Origin: Mycogone perniciosa | Taxonomy: Eukaryota; Ascomycota; Sordariomycetes; Hypocreales; Hypocreaceae | Assembly (NCBI GenBank): GCA_025331125.1 | Contig: JAOALB010000076.1 | Coordinates: forward strand, 124,001-188,000 | DNA length: 64,000 nucleotides | Direction of reading: 5' to 3' | Part shown: positions 23,504 to 35,600 of the stretch, piece by piece | Numbering within the stretch: position 1 is the first letter of the stretch | How the letters are laid out: every line of letters begins with the position of its first letter | Notes under the pieces: model-generated | The model's database searches: none | What the model was told of the DNA's origin: nothing | Seen by the model: only the letters and a program-made list of their open reading frames with translations | Translations under genes and position numbers: made by a program

Positions 23504-24893
23504 ATGGCCGACTCAAGCTGGATGCGGCTGCTCCCTGGGCAACGATACCGTACCCCAGCGAGACCGAATTCGCCACATCCGGTTTCTCCTGGTCCTTTGT
23601 TATTCCAGGGTGAACATGGGGGATTCGACAGCTTGCTTGAGCCGGCTTCTCGGATAATGCCTCGCACATCAGGTTGTCACAGTGTCTCTGGGGGCGATGT
23701 CCTGGTCAGGGAGGCAGATCGGGTGTGGCATAACCCATCAGTTGAACAAATGGCCGAGGCACTTCGCATCGCCATCATGACAGCCCCCACAGTGCCCACG
23801 CTTGGCCCGGAGTACACCTCCTATGTGTTACATCTCGTTGAAGGGTATGCAGCTATCCAAAAGAAGGTGACAGATAAAGAGAAAGAGCTAGCCATGATTG
23901 AGGGACTGCGACAGAGTGACGAGGAGAAACGTGAGTCACTTGTTGCAGACTGGGCTATCCAAGAAGCCCGATACAAGGCCGAGATCAAGCGACTGGAGTT
24001 GTTTGTCCATAATACCTCAGAAAAGGGTATCGAGGCGGTGGTGATGGCCAGGTCTGGTAGTTTGATCAGAAAAGGGGGGGAAAGGGCTACCTAATCGACG
24101 AGGTCGCGGGTAACAACATGAGTGACGAGGTCAACTGGGATGTGCTATCTGGATCCGGAAAGACTGAAAACCTACCCCCTGAGAGTTTACGAGACAATGG
24201 CAAACATGGCCCAAAACGTAGGTGATGGCATCATCCCAGAGCCACCTGACATCGACTACAAGCTGACGTACCGTGTTTGCAGTAACCCTCGGCCATGAGC
24301 TGAGCGTTTACGATGATATCGACCTTGATGGGTGGGGATATGAGCAGCAAGTTGGGTATAGCCGTGATGGCGGAGGCCAACAGACAATGGCTGATCGGGG
24401 AAGTCGACCTGTTCCTCTCCACCCGCTCTCATCCTCCTGGACCCCTTCTTCCGCCGTGTCTTCGCCAGCAGAGGCCCAAGAAACGGACACAAGACAAGAC
24501 ATTTGCCGGCACATCAGTTATAGCACGATACCCGCCCCGACAGCCGCCGCGAGCGACAGAGACAGGCGAACGTCGATCGGTGGAAAGCGCCAGGAGTCCC
24601 AGCAGCAGCATCGACGAGACTTCTCGTTTGTACCAGGAGACGACACTCTGGGATTCCCACAGCCAAAATACCTGGCCGTGAGGGGTGTTGCGCGATATGG
24701 TGATGCTACTACTAGTACATGGGCTCGGGAGGCGCCGGATCATGATGTCGATGGAGCGAGTAAAGCTGCGGCCTCTTGCCAAGATCATTTGGTGCATCTG
24801 GACTCAAGGCCGCAGACGCCACCGGACGATGTCCGGGTCATCGGAGCACTGGCGTCGGTAACGCGCAATGGGAGTGGGTGTTCCTCAGTTTAG
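23504..24893 (+). pseudogene. Frame-broken conserved fungal gene, or assembly frameshifts
   Basis: The first 196 codons (23504-24094) form a clean ORF: RLLPGQRYRTPARP at the N-terminus, then DVLVREADRVWHNPSVEQMA, a coiled-coil-like charged helix, and GIEAVVMARSGSL. The frame stops just after a G7 run at 24074-24080. Reading one frame over continues sensibly (GYLIDEVAGNNMSDEVNWD) up to a donor GTAGGT at about 24220, with acceptor TTTGCAG near 24281 leading to LTLGHELSVYDDIDLDG. After about 24340 the plausible segment (MAEANRQWLIGEVDLFLST) is in another frame, and later text (RRDFSFVPGDDTLGFP) is in the previous one. No function is known. It could be a pseudogene, sequencing indels, or more introns than I can see. 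Confidence 0.5.
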
Positions 24894-27743
24894 GGCAAGC
24901 TGAGTGGTGAGACTGGTGAAGTGCGCTGTTATGCTGGGTTTCTGCCGAGGCGAGGAAATAAGACGGACGGGTGGTATCAAATTGACATTCGACGCGGTTC
25001 GTGGCTTGGGGTGTGAGCATAGTAAGAAACCTGTCTGGACGGAGACGTGTGGGGGCCGTTCGATGGAGCAAGCCGAAAGCTTTCGGGCAGAGAGCAGGTG
25101 GCGATCTGCGTAACCAGTGAGCACACCCACCATCGCTGCCACCACCAGCATTCTTTACCGAGCACGACGAATAATAGTACGGAGTCCTTGTAATTCCGAG
25201 ATTATTGTCTATGTGTTCGGAGTGTTGTACTCGTAAACCATAAACGGAGCACTGCACATCCATTGTAGTAGCGGTGCTAGATGCAACCTCCAACTTTTAA
25301 TTTTCAACGCATACGAGATGACCATAAAGGTGCCCAAAGACTGGGGAATAGATGACATTTCCATCTTGCGCCGGTGAACCAAAATGCAAGTGTAGCGTTG
25401 TGCTAGCAGGCCATGCTGAGTCAGTATAGCTGTTCGAAGTACAGTGCCTGGATTAACTGTATGAACGGTGGCGCAAAACGGTGGCGCCGTAATCTGTTAA
25501 CGGCAACGGCATCCACATTCACGCACCGTTTAACAGGAGGCCAAGCAGCTGACAGCAAGCCTCTCCCTGCTGGTTGTGGTGTATGCATATCATGATGACC
25601 AGGGCACCGTTGCACCAACAGTGCAACGCAAAAGAAAAAAGAGAAACAAAAAGTACGGAGTAGTACGATGACGGTGTGGGGGACGTGGATGAAAACGGGA
25701 GATGAGATAACGCCGTTCCAGAGACAAGGGCTTGGTGGCCGGGATGACGGGAGAGTTTGTGATTGGCCAAAGTACGAGAAAGAGTCGGCAGAGGGGAAAC
25801 GGGCCGCCAGCGTTTAGACGAACGGACATGTACGAGGTGCATGTGGTGCAGACTCGGTCTGGCGTGTGATACACTAATAAGAATAACATCGTTGGCATCG
25901 TACCTCACGATAACTAATCATTGAGATGAGATAGTGGATTATAATTGATCCCCCTTCTTCCGCAGCCTCTCCGTGCGTCGCATCCACTGACAGGCTGTCT
26001 AGCCCCAGCCCAAGCCCAAGATCCAAAAGCTCGGCACGTTCCCGAAAGTGTACGAGTATGTATGGTGATCCATGAACCGTGATGAAGGGTAAGGTACCTA
26101 CCGAGTAGTCGTATGTAGTATGCTGGCTGGTCATTCATTTCACCATGCCCGTAGCCGCAAACCAACCCGTTGTCCTGAAATATTGCTGATGCGAAACGCG
26201 GGGGACACTGGTGCCAGAATGCCGGGTTGAAAGGCAACTAACTTTAACAATGCACTGTGTGTGTGTAGGTATGCATTCGTGGAATGAGACCCCCCCGGAT
26301 CCGGAAAGGGTCGATAAGCGAGGAACTGATGAACCCAGATCGCTGGGACCCCCTGAACGAGACAGGACGGCCACGGTCGGCCCTGCAGCGCTGAGGACAG
26401 GCAAGCCTGCGCCCCAAGGCAACACCGCAGACGCTGTGGTTGGCGCTAGGTTAGTGCCGCAGTGACTAATCTACAGCTGGTACAACATACATTTTGGGGC
26501 CGTCGTCGTGCTAGCAGTCCTCATTCTCCGTAGCGCCCATGATAATCGGCGACCTGCCGTCTGATGTACGAAGTGCAGTCGTATGATACTCCTGCGCCTA
26601 CGAAGTAGTGGTAGTGCGTATTGTTAAGTCGGCTAGAAGGGACAAAAAAACGTTGAATCGGTTGAAGGTGTAATCGACCTTGAATATATATATGCCCAAG
26701 TGATACATGCCTTCGCCGGCACTTGGTGACGATTCATTTAGGTTTCGCACATTCCGAAACTTGTTCAAAACGTCAACATTGTTCTGGCTAGGCGACGACA
26801 ATGATCGCGGATAATGGGACTAGTACTACTACGGATTACTACGAGTGGTAATTTGTGACAGCTCTTGCTGATGAATGGCCCTACGAGGGGGTGTTCCGAC
26901 GTTTGCACGGAGTATTACTCGTACACGTCTCAAGGGGCTGTATTTTTCGGGGTGGGGCCTTTCGGATTCATACAAACTGGGGAGAAAAGGGACAACAAAA
27001 GAAACCGACCCCGAAAATTTTAGGGATGATCGGGTCGCACGTGCTCGATGTTGGATATGCAAATGCAAATGCAACGGTGGCGGCTAGCAGCCAGCTACGA
27101 CCCGTTTGTCCTAGTGCGAGCCCGCGCATGCCATTTGGCATTCATGCAGGCCCTCCGAAACAGAAGAAAAACCTGTGAAGATCAGCCACTGTCGTTCTTG
27201 CACCCAACCATCTTGCCGTCCTGACTATCCTGACTACGACCCTCCCCTGGGCTCAGCTTGATGTGAGTCAGTCTGGTGTTGAAGACTCGGAGCTAAGCAT
27301 GTTTCTTTTCTTCTAGCACGAGTGGTAGTATGATGTAGTAGGATTACTCTCCTGTGCGCTGCGACACTGTATGAGCGGTGGCCATGTGAGCGCGGATGTA
27401 CAGTGCAAGAACGCACGCTCCCATTGCATGCAGTAGAGCAGCGGCGGACATGGCATTGTAGATGAAACAGCCCGTCTATCTTTGGGTGTATTAGTAGTAC
27501 GTATTTTTCTAGGCTTTCGGGGCAGTGAGCTTGAACTGAATAAAATGCTATGACGGAGTACTACGAGTATGATATCATTTGCAAGGGTCCGATCCTGGCA
27601 GCCGTTATTTTCATTATGATGGTGTGTGCTTTGTTGTCTTGTCATGCCACCCAAGTGACTGACTTATACATACAATGCGGCGGGCGGGCGAAGCTAATCT
27701 TTCAAAACAATTCGCTCAAACTGGGGTTGACAGGTCATCTGTC

Positions 27744-27746
<3 letters not shown>

Positions 27747-27795
<49 letters not shown>

Positions 27796-27796
27796 G
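27747..27796. repeat. (ATT)n microsatellite
   Basis: About 16 perfect TTA/ATT units. It produces a meaningless poly-Leu or poly-Ile ORF in two frames. Confidence 0.97.
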
Positions 27797-29695
27797 TGGT
27801 AGTCGTACCTACCAGGTAGCAGATGTTGTGGTGACCGTTGCGTTTGCAGCAGGTATGTATGTACTCGTATGCTGGCTGTGTGGTGTGTGTGCGAAGGCTT
27901 CGGCCAGCCAGACCCCGAAATTCTTCGGTGCTGGAGCCGCCCCGACTGCATGGCGTTGTGGGTGGGGCCTCCCTCGTTTCGCTGGCCCGGCGGCTAGATC
28001 TTACTGGTAATCCGTCATCCGTCGTGGCTCACATACCGTTGCACGATACGATCTATCCCTGTCACATCGATGGATTTCGGGGTGCCAGGGTGTCTTCAAG
28101 CGAAACCGTTGCAGCTCGGGCCCCTCCCGCTCAAATCTCTATGTACTATGTAGTGCTACAAGTACAACTGTTGCCACCGTACTCCGTAATCACTAATCAA
28201 TCATCATTTGGCATGGCCCGTTGCTGGATTTGCATTAGTCGTAGTACCTTGCAGTGGTTGCGCCGTTGCTTCTTCTGAAGACAGACGCCGCACATCAGTG
28301 AATCAATCAATCAATCCACCCATCCATTCAGTCGTTGTTCAAGAGCGCTACCGGCTGTCCAGGGCCGACACCATATTAGATACAATGTGCCAACGGACGC
28401 AGCGAAACGCGGGAAGAACACCACCAACCGCTGCAGAGAGTGTCAAGCTGGGAGCACGTCAAACGGTGAGACTCCACTGCCACTGCTATGGGTCGGGGGG
28501 TGTGAACCAGGCCAGGCGTTGCAAATGGCGCCGAGACGTTTTACGGGTTTGGGTGCCCAGTCAGAAGAACGAGAGCAAGGATCCTCTTCCTATCTAGTCT
28601 CAGGCGAGTCTCAGGCCATCTCAACGGTCGAAACAGGTCCAAGGATGGGAAAGCCTCTGCGGAACCACCAGGGGTATCCAGCAGTCGAGCAAAGCACGGG
28701 CGAGCTAACCACATGTGTGCCCGCGTATGTACGTACATACGCCGTGCAGCGGTTTGACGTTGACTGGGGCCATAACCGTTGGCATTTGCTGATGGCCCTC
28801 ACAACTCAAGATCCCTTGGGAACCCTGCAGCTATTCATCATCATGACGAGTCGCTACGGATCGAGGACACGTACTTCGTACCTTGCTCAGACTCACCCCG
28901 CTCTTTTCCATGTCTTGCGAAATTGCAGTCGAATTCATTGATATATACTCGTGGGCGTACTCTGCAGAGAATGCGCAACGTTTCTTGTGGGGATTCAGTG
29001 CTGATTACTCGTATGCCCCGTACATTCTCGTATTTCTACTCGTACAGCTTCGAAAACAGCCTCGCCTATCCGCAAATGCTTTTTTTTATGTAACACCGCT
29101 GCGCTATTACTACTGCTTAGGTATCTAGTGTGTTTATGATTACTATGTACTATTATCCGCTCTAGTCCCTCTTCGCTTTCGGATAGCAGTAGTACCGTAT
29201 GTACTTCGGGTACCCGTCTCACATCTCTGCCGAGTTCTTCGGGCCTGAGGCAAGTACGAGGTACTTCGTACAATCGTTGTATTCTCATAGCCAGCTACTA
29301 ATATCGCACAAGCCCATTTGACCAAGCCAAATATATAATAAAATTTAAACAAGATATCTACTGCTACTACTTCGTAATCCATTCTACAATAATGTATAAA
29401 AATATTAGTAGTACATAGTAGTAGTAGCAGCAGAATTAGTGCTAGTACGAAGTACATAAGACCATGACACTTGGACCGTTGACTATACGAGAGCCCCCCC
29501 ACCCGCACTGGGCGTGCCGTGGCTATGGTTATGAAGTACGTCATGAATTTCTGTCTCTTATGCTCTTAACAACGCACATTGAAACTCAAGCACAGGGCGT
29601 ACCTATGAGGGAATAAAATCAAGAACCGCTTTATTGGCTTTACAGTGGTCGTAGTGGAAGAAAAAATAATAATAATGAAAAATGAAAATAAAGAG

Positions 29696-29714
29696 ATAGA
29701 GAGAGAGAGAGAGC
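29696..29714. repeat. (GA)n microsatellite
   Basis: Short GA repeat in the intergenic region about 500 bases downstream of the flbD stop (flbD is on the minus strand). Confidence 0.85.
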
Positions 29715-30210
29715 AAGAGTTGAGGAAGGGTTTGGCTTGCTGAGTGTATTTTTCTCTTTTTTTTCATGTGGCACGTCTTACATCGTCTGATAATTCAATT
29801 GTCCGAAGACACTTAAAGGTTCAGGCAGATGGCAAGACTGTAGACAAGTATGCATTCGTCTGGTTCTGATGATGGCAAGCCAGTGATATTTCGATATGTA
29901 TACAAGGCTATTCACCCAAGCACATACTATATATATATACACGCAAACAAACAAAGGGTCGCAAATGACCCAGCCTTTTCGCCTACCATCCGTACCGCGA
30001 GACGATGCTCGCCCCAATAACCGCTGTTGGATGGGAATTTTCCCTTCCCTATCCTCATCATACCTATACATTAACCTTTGTTACATCCCGCTGCACCTCA
30101 AGCTGGTCTATGAACCGGCTCATTTGACTGAGAAAACGCTCGCTCATAAAAACATAAATTTAGAAAACAAAACAAAAAAGTGGACCGAAGGGACAAGGGG
30201 GTAGATACTC

Positions 30211-31056
30211 TCAAATCAGCAACGAGGATAAGTTCATCCTTGAATCTCGGTCGACAGATTCCCTTCTCAACTGGTTTGGCTGGTCATATTGGCGTTGCTG
30301 GTAAGGTCCCACCTCTGGCAGTTGTACGGGAGAACTTGGAGCCGTGAGTAGTTGCCCATGGGTAGTTCTCAGAGCGATCCGACCATAGGCATTAGGAAGG
30401 CTCTCACACAAGCCGGGTGACGCCAATGAGCTCAGGCTAGGAAGCTGTGCCCCGGTGCCAGTTACCAGTGGCCATGCCCTGAGAGGCGGTAGCTCCATGG
30501 AGGGTAGCAGTGACTGGGTGGTCCGAGCAGGAGATGTCGTGTAGTTGGATCCTGCGTCCGAATCGGTCGGCTCGGATGAGCATGGCGATGGCAAAGGCAT
30601 GTCATGCCAAGAGGGGGGTGATAAGGACGGTTGGTGATGGGTGGGAGATCGACTCGAAGCCACGAGCATGGCAGTGCGTGGATATCGGTCATCATAGGCT
30701 GACGTCGACTGCGTTGTCCGTCGGCGATCCAGTCGCTTCCTGCGGTTCTGACTGCCGTTCCACCAGTTCTTGACCGCATTGTCACTTCGCCCGTTCAACC
30801 GGCGAGCTATCTCAGCCCACCGCTTCCCAATCTCATGTACTAGCCGCTCAATCATGACACCCTCTTCCGCGGAGATGGGTTCATGGTTGAGCGATGGTTT
30901 GAGGTTTTGATGATAGCGCTCACGGCACTGTTTCGGTGTCCTTGAACCCAGGGTTTGTGCAATGCGAACCCAGTTAAGCGGCCCATGCGTTTGGACGAGC
31001 TGCATTAAGTAGCTGTCCTCCGCATTGGACCACGGGCCCCTTCTGTGACTAGACAT
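30211..31056 (-). CDS. flbD: FlbD-type Myb transcription factor
   Basis: Intronless, 281 residues. Two tandem Myb/SANT repeats occupy residues 1-107: RRGPWSNAEDSYLMQLVQ, then WVRIAQTL and PKQCRERYHQNLKPSL in the first, and EEGVMIERLVHEIGKRWAEI then GRSDNAVKNWWNGSQNRRKR in the second. This matches FlbD of Aspergillus closely; there it acts upstream of brlA to switch from growth to conidiation, and in other fungi it affects sexual development too. The remaining 170 residues are Ser/Pro/Thr-rich and probably disordered. The upstream region is long (1.6 kb), as expected for a developmentally regulated gene. Confidence 0.9.
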   Translation of the reverse strand: MSSHRRGPWSNAEDSYLMQLVQTHGPLNWVRIAQTLGSRTPKQCRERYHQNLKPSLNHEPISAEEGVMIERLVHEIGKRWAEIARRLNGRSDNAVKNWWNGSQNRRKRLDRRRTTQSTSAYDDRYPRTAMLVASSRSPTHHQPSLSPPSWHDMPLPSPCSSEPTDSDAGSNYTTSPARTTQSLLPSMELPPLRAWPLVTGTGAQLPSLSSLASPGLCESLPNAYGRIALRTTHGQLLTAPSSPVQLPEVGPYQQRQYDQPNQLRRESVDRDSRMNLSSLLI

Positions 31057-32654
31057 TGATAGTTATGTTTTCGGCTGCTTGATTATATCGGGTAAAAATA
31101 AACAGATAATAATTATCTGACAAGGCCCGTGTATGTCTATTGTTGATGGCTCACGCCCGAATGAGAGAAGGGGCGAGTACTGCAACGGGTTGTCGATACT
31201 TGTTATGGTTGTCGTCGTGTTTGTGGTGTTGTTAAGTATGGCAAAGTGTTTGAGGTAGACGCTATTTAAAAGGCAGGTCGCTATTAAGGTGTAAACGTGA
31301 AGGTCTGTTGAGGAAGCGATTTGACAGGGCAAAGGTCGAGAAACCTGGATCGCAAGAGGGGGGTCATGGCGGTTATATCTTAATGAAGCAAAGTAAGCGC
31401 ACCCACAACATAATAGTAGTACATAAACCTTGTCCGTCCGATCTGCTACTAGGCTGCTGTTGAGACTGGGACCCACAAGACCCACCGCGGTGTGTGCCAT
31501 GGGTGTGCATGGGGCGTGTCAAAAGGGTGTGGCTTGATTTTAGCAATCCGAGGTACGTACCTACTCGTATACGTTCCTAGCTGTGACCGGGATGTTGAGT
31601 GGTGACAATACGGTCCCGGCTGGTCCGGTACTGAGCAGGTACTTCCGTCTCTCACTACTGTTCCTACTCGTCACTTGTAGCCAAGTTGGTACCTCTTTGT
31701 ATCTATCCCTTGCCCCTTTCCTACCATCTAATACTATTAACAATTCTAGGTTATCTTTAACGTTATATACAGTGTTTATTTGTGCATATTCACTGTATGA
31801 GGCAACCTTGTCTTCGGTTAAGCTTCAGGACACTACATTAATATATTACAGTATTGCGAAGGATTGGCTCCAGAGGTACACTCATTAGTTTCGGTAAAGA
31901 GAGCTTCTCGAAACTCTCTCTATCATACGATGAAAAAAAACTAGTTGTTGGAGAGTATTCGTCACCAAGTGCTTGAGGGGGCGCTGGATATACGTGACCG
32001 CACACCCACGTTGATTGAGGGTGCCTTGCAGCATACTTGCGAATTATCCTAATATAATATGAAGAGGATATGAAGTTGGAGGCCCATATATAACTAAAAT
32101 ACTTGCCTGCTTTGCATTTGTTGTATGAAGAAATGCAGAGTACTGTCTGGGCAATTGATTTACTCGTGGTGAGTCGTCATGACCATCTCCTCAACCTTTC
32201 TCAAGGCATCACCATGAGTCAACATAGCTCGTTATCGAAGTCAGCTTATCAGGGTTCACGACCACACAAAATAATGACAAGTCGACCAATCCACCTCCCG
32301 CGGGGTATTACTCCCAAGGTACTAATCTAAACCAGCTTCTAACTTTGAAAATCTACAGGGTACCTTAGTAGGTTTGGTTGAACGTCTCCCACGGCTCATG
32401 CCAAGCCCACATTTGCCCAGTCATCTTGTCAATGAAAAAACTCATACCCAATATGAAGCACACACCGGTAGAAGTAGTACCTGCTGCAATGTTGCTACCG
32501 GGTTGTGCCGCAAAATCATAACGTGTTATAATTCCGCCGAGAACAGTCCGCGCGATCCCCAGAGCACATGGTGCCTGTCTTATGCCTGCCGGAAGACCCA
32601 AGCCTCCTTGGCGCATTCATCTCACCACGTCGGTGAGATATGGTGGCTAGCTGA
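31057..32654. other. flbD upstream region and GT41 gene 3' flank
   Basis: About 1.6 kb with no supported ORF. It presumably contains the flbD promoter and leader. Confidence 0.5.
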
Positions 32655-35600
32655 TCAGAGATAAATATCTCCTGCCTCTCCAGCAACCCATCGCCGCCAC
32701 GCTTCCTCGTATGCCATCTCCACATCATTTACCCATCGGCGAGTGTTGAACAATGCGCATTGCCACTTATTCGCCCACAATATCTTTCGCATCTCCGCTA
32801 AACGTCCTCTGCCCTTGCAGTAGCCTTCCTGTGTCATGGTGTAACTCAATCCCCCGGCTAGTTCCGCCGCCGACTCCTCGTACTCCGCCTCGCTGCCCAC
32901 AATTAACTCAAGTGCCGTCTGTTGGCCCTCTGCTGACTTTGGGAGTGCCCCCTTCAGAATTGACGCGGCCATCCGTGAGCACATCTTATACGGGTATCGG
33001 GGAAATGTCAGAAGTGGTGTGCTTGACCACAGTACATCCGCCGCTGTGGTGTGAGCGTTGCATTCCGGTGTGTCGAGAAAGAGGTCGCACACTCGTGCCC
33101 GCGAGATGTGTAGGCTCTTTGGCGCCACGTCCGTGAAGACAAGTCGACTGGCTACTTCGACCCCGGCCCAAGCCTCAGCTGTTTGTCGCAAGTTGCTCTC
33201 CCCCAACTCGGGGAACCGTAGTAGCCAAAGAATTGCCTTTGGTGTTCGGGCTAGAATACGTAACCAGGTCCGGAAAGTCGTAGGCTCGATCTGTACACGA
33301 TTAGTTTACCATGCCGCATTACACATGCCGTTAAGCCAGGGGACTCTAGATTCAACTTGCCTTGTACAACTGATTGAAATTTGCTAGGATAATGACGTCG
33401 TTTGGCATGTTCGGAAATAAGTCTTTGCGCATCCTCCACCTGCGTCTTTCTTCATCTTGCCATGTCGTCTCTTGCTCATCTTTGTCGCAAGACTGTGCGT
33501 GGTCACAGCAGAAGAAAGTGTCACGGCAAAATATGATATTCTCCGAGTACACCCAGTGCGGCTCGTCACCCTCGCTATTGTCAACAAACACATCTTGAAT
33601 GCTAACATTGTTCCTCCAGGGCCGTAGCGTGCTAGGCGGAATTGCCGTTGTGTCCGCGAGGATATAATCGCACCACTCTGCTCCTAGTGTGCCTGCGAAA
33701 CCCATGAACGACATCTGGATCGGTGCTGGTCTAGCTGCGAAAATCTCATTGCGAGCACCTCTGGTGTAGCCGTTGAGATTCACCAGGATGTGAATTTGGT
33801 CTCGAACAATCTGTTCGATTAGCTTGTCCGGCGACCAAGAGCTCACATCTCGAAAAACAGGGGCCTCTTTCTCAATCTTTTGCCGATGAATCGATCTATC
33901 GCTAGGGGTCGTGGCATAACAGAATGCCCGAGCGCGCCGTGGATTATGGAACCCAAAAACTGATTGCATTCTATGTCAATGAAATAAGTTAGCACATCAC
34001 CTTCGCGTTTGAGACCTGCACTTAAGAAGGGTGTTTCTCTCTCACAGGTGAGCCAGAGGATGGTTGTTGAAATCAGACGATATATATCCGATATTCAGAT
34101 GAGGATTAGGTGGCAATGGAGGAGGGTATACTGTAGTTGGAAGCCAGGGAGATCGAAGTGTCGAGCATGATATACGCATTGCGTTCCGTTGTGAAATCGA
34201 CCGGATGTCCTTTGCAGAGAGCGGACACGTGAACGTGTGGAACGGGAGGACAGTGGGTGCCGAAGGTACTGTGAGGCTCGGCGGTAATCGGGGTCGTAGA
34301 TACCGCGAAGGAATGACTTGCTTACCGAAGACATGCCGATCGCGATACCATGTCCATAACATGACTCTAGTTGCTCGTTCCACGAGACGTAGTAAATGCG
34401 AGCCCTCCCATGGTTTGCGAGTCCAACCATGAAGCGCCTCTTCAATATCAAAACCTGGTGTATGGCAAAACTCTCCAAGTTGTTGCACTAGCGTGCTGAT
34501 GGTCGATGATTGCAAGATGTTGCAACCCCAGAGTGACGCCTCCTCCAGTTGTTGGCTTACGATGTCAACAACTCGTCTTGTGAGACCACTTCCACGCATC
34601 GCGGTCCGTGCATCAACAAGGGTTCCTTTCTCATCGACGTGCCATCGGTCATATTTACTCGATTCTAGTAGCACTCCGCCTCTGCCACGCCAATCGCAAA
34701 CAGAATTCAAAGCCGTCAATAAGCCACATACTGCTTCAGCAAATCCCGGATTTGAATTCACAGCACGTCTGTAGTAGGCAATGGCATCATTGATACGGCC
34801 CCTGTCTTTGACTGCGTTGGCAAGATTGGTCAAGGCAATGTCAAACGTCCCATCGCATGAGACAGCCCGCTCATACATTTGGATGGCAAGGTCTAGCTGA
34901 CCAATATCCTTCAGCAAGCTGCCCAGATTCGTATGTAAATGTACATGTTTGGGATCTAGTTGAAGCCCATAGTTGTAATAAGCGAGAGCGAGAGCTAGGC
35001 CACTTCCCGGCACGATTCCAGGTAAATTGGGTTGGGAAATTGTGGTCGCCGACATGTTGGGAATACCAGGCTTGACTTGTTGGACTCCTGCGAGCAATAT
35101 GCCGACATTATTTGCCGTAGAGGGGCTTTCCTGAAGGGAAAGTGAAAGGTAATATAGGGCCAAAATGTCACCGACGCCAGATGGTCGCCGGACAAGACTG
35201 GAGTCAGCATTCCCACTGGATAGGGCATCCTGAAAAATCTTGGCCAGTGAGAGCAGAGCATTGCTCGTCGTCTGTACAGCTGCTCGCCTGGCAGCACCAT
35301 CCGGAACAAATGCTAGTCCAGGTAGTTGGCCGCTACCAGCAAACACGAGGTGTGCGGTCTGCCGAGCTTTCTCTGGTGGCAGCAAGAGAGGACGGAGAGA
35401 TATTTGCCCCTGATAATCCAATGCGGACGGACATGGCCCTGGCGAAAGCACGGAGTGAATTCGGTGCACCAGATCCTGAACACTCTTTATGCGTCGCCCG
35501 ACACTTATCAAAACAGCCTCCTCAAAAGTCTCAGAGGCTCTTTGGATGTCTTTCAAACTGTACAGCATCGTGCCTTTAGCATGAACTAGGGCGAGAATTC

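Larger units (their letters stand above)
24894..30210. other. Gene-poor stretch of about 5.3 kb
   Basis: Many short ORFs exist in all frames, but none has motifs, codon regularity or splice structure that I can support. The sequence contains several simple repeats and scattered TACTCGTA and CTCCGTA-type motifs. Composition is near balanced, so it is not a RIP block. It may include the upstream or downstream region of flbD or non-coding transcripts. Confidence 0.45.

Noticed and set aside
27550..28010. ORFs with poly-Leu or poly-Ile
   Set aside because: Products of the (ATT)n microsatellite.
28208..28941. Overlapping plus-strand ORFs of 129 and 184 codons
   Set aside because: Two overlapping frames, no motif, no splice structure, and irregular composition in a gene-poor region.
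32365..32664. Short ORFs on both strands behind the GT41 stop
   Set aside because: Mutually overlapping, no features; most likely 3' UTR and intergenic DNA.
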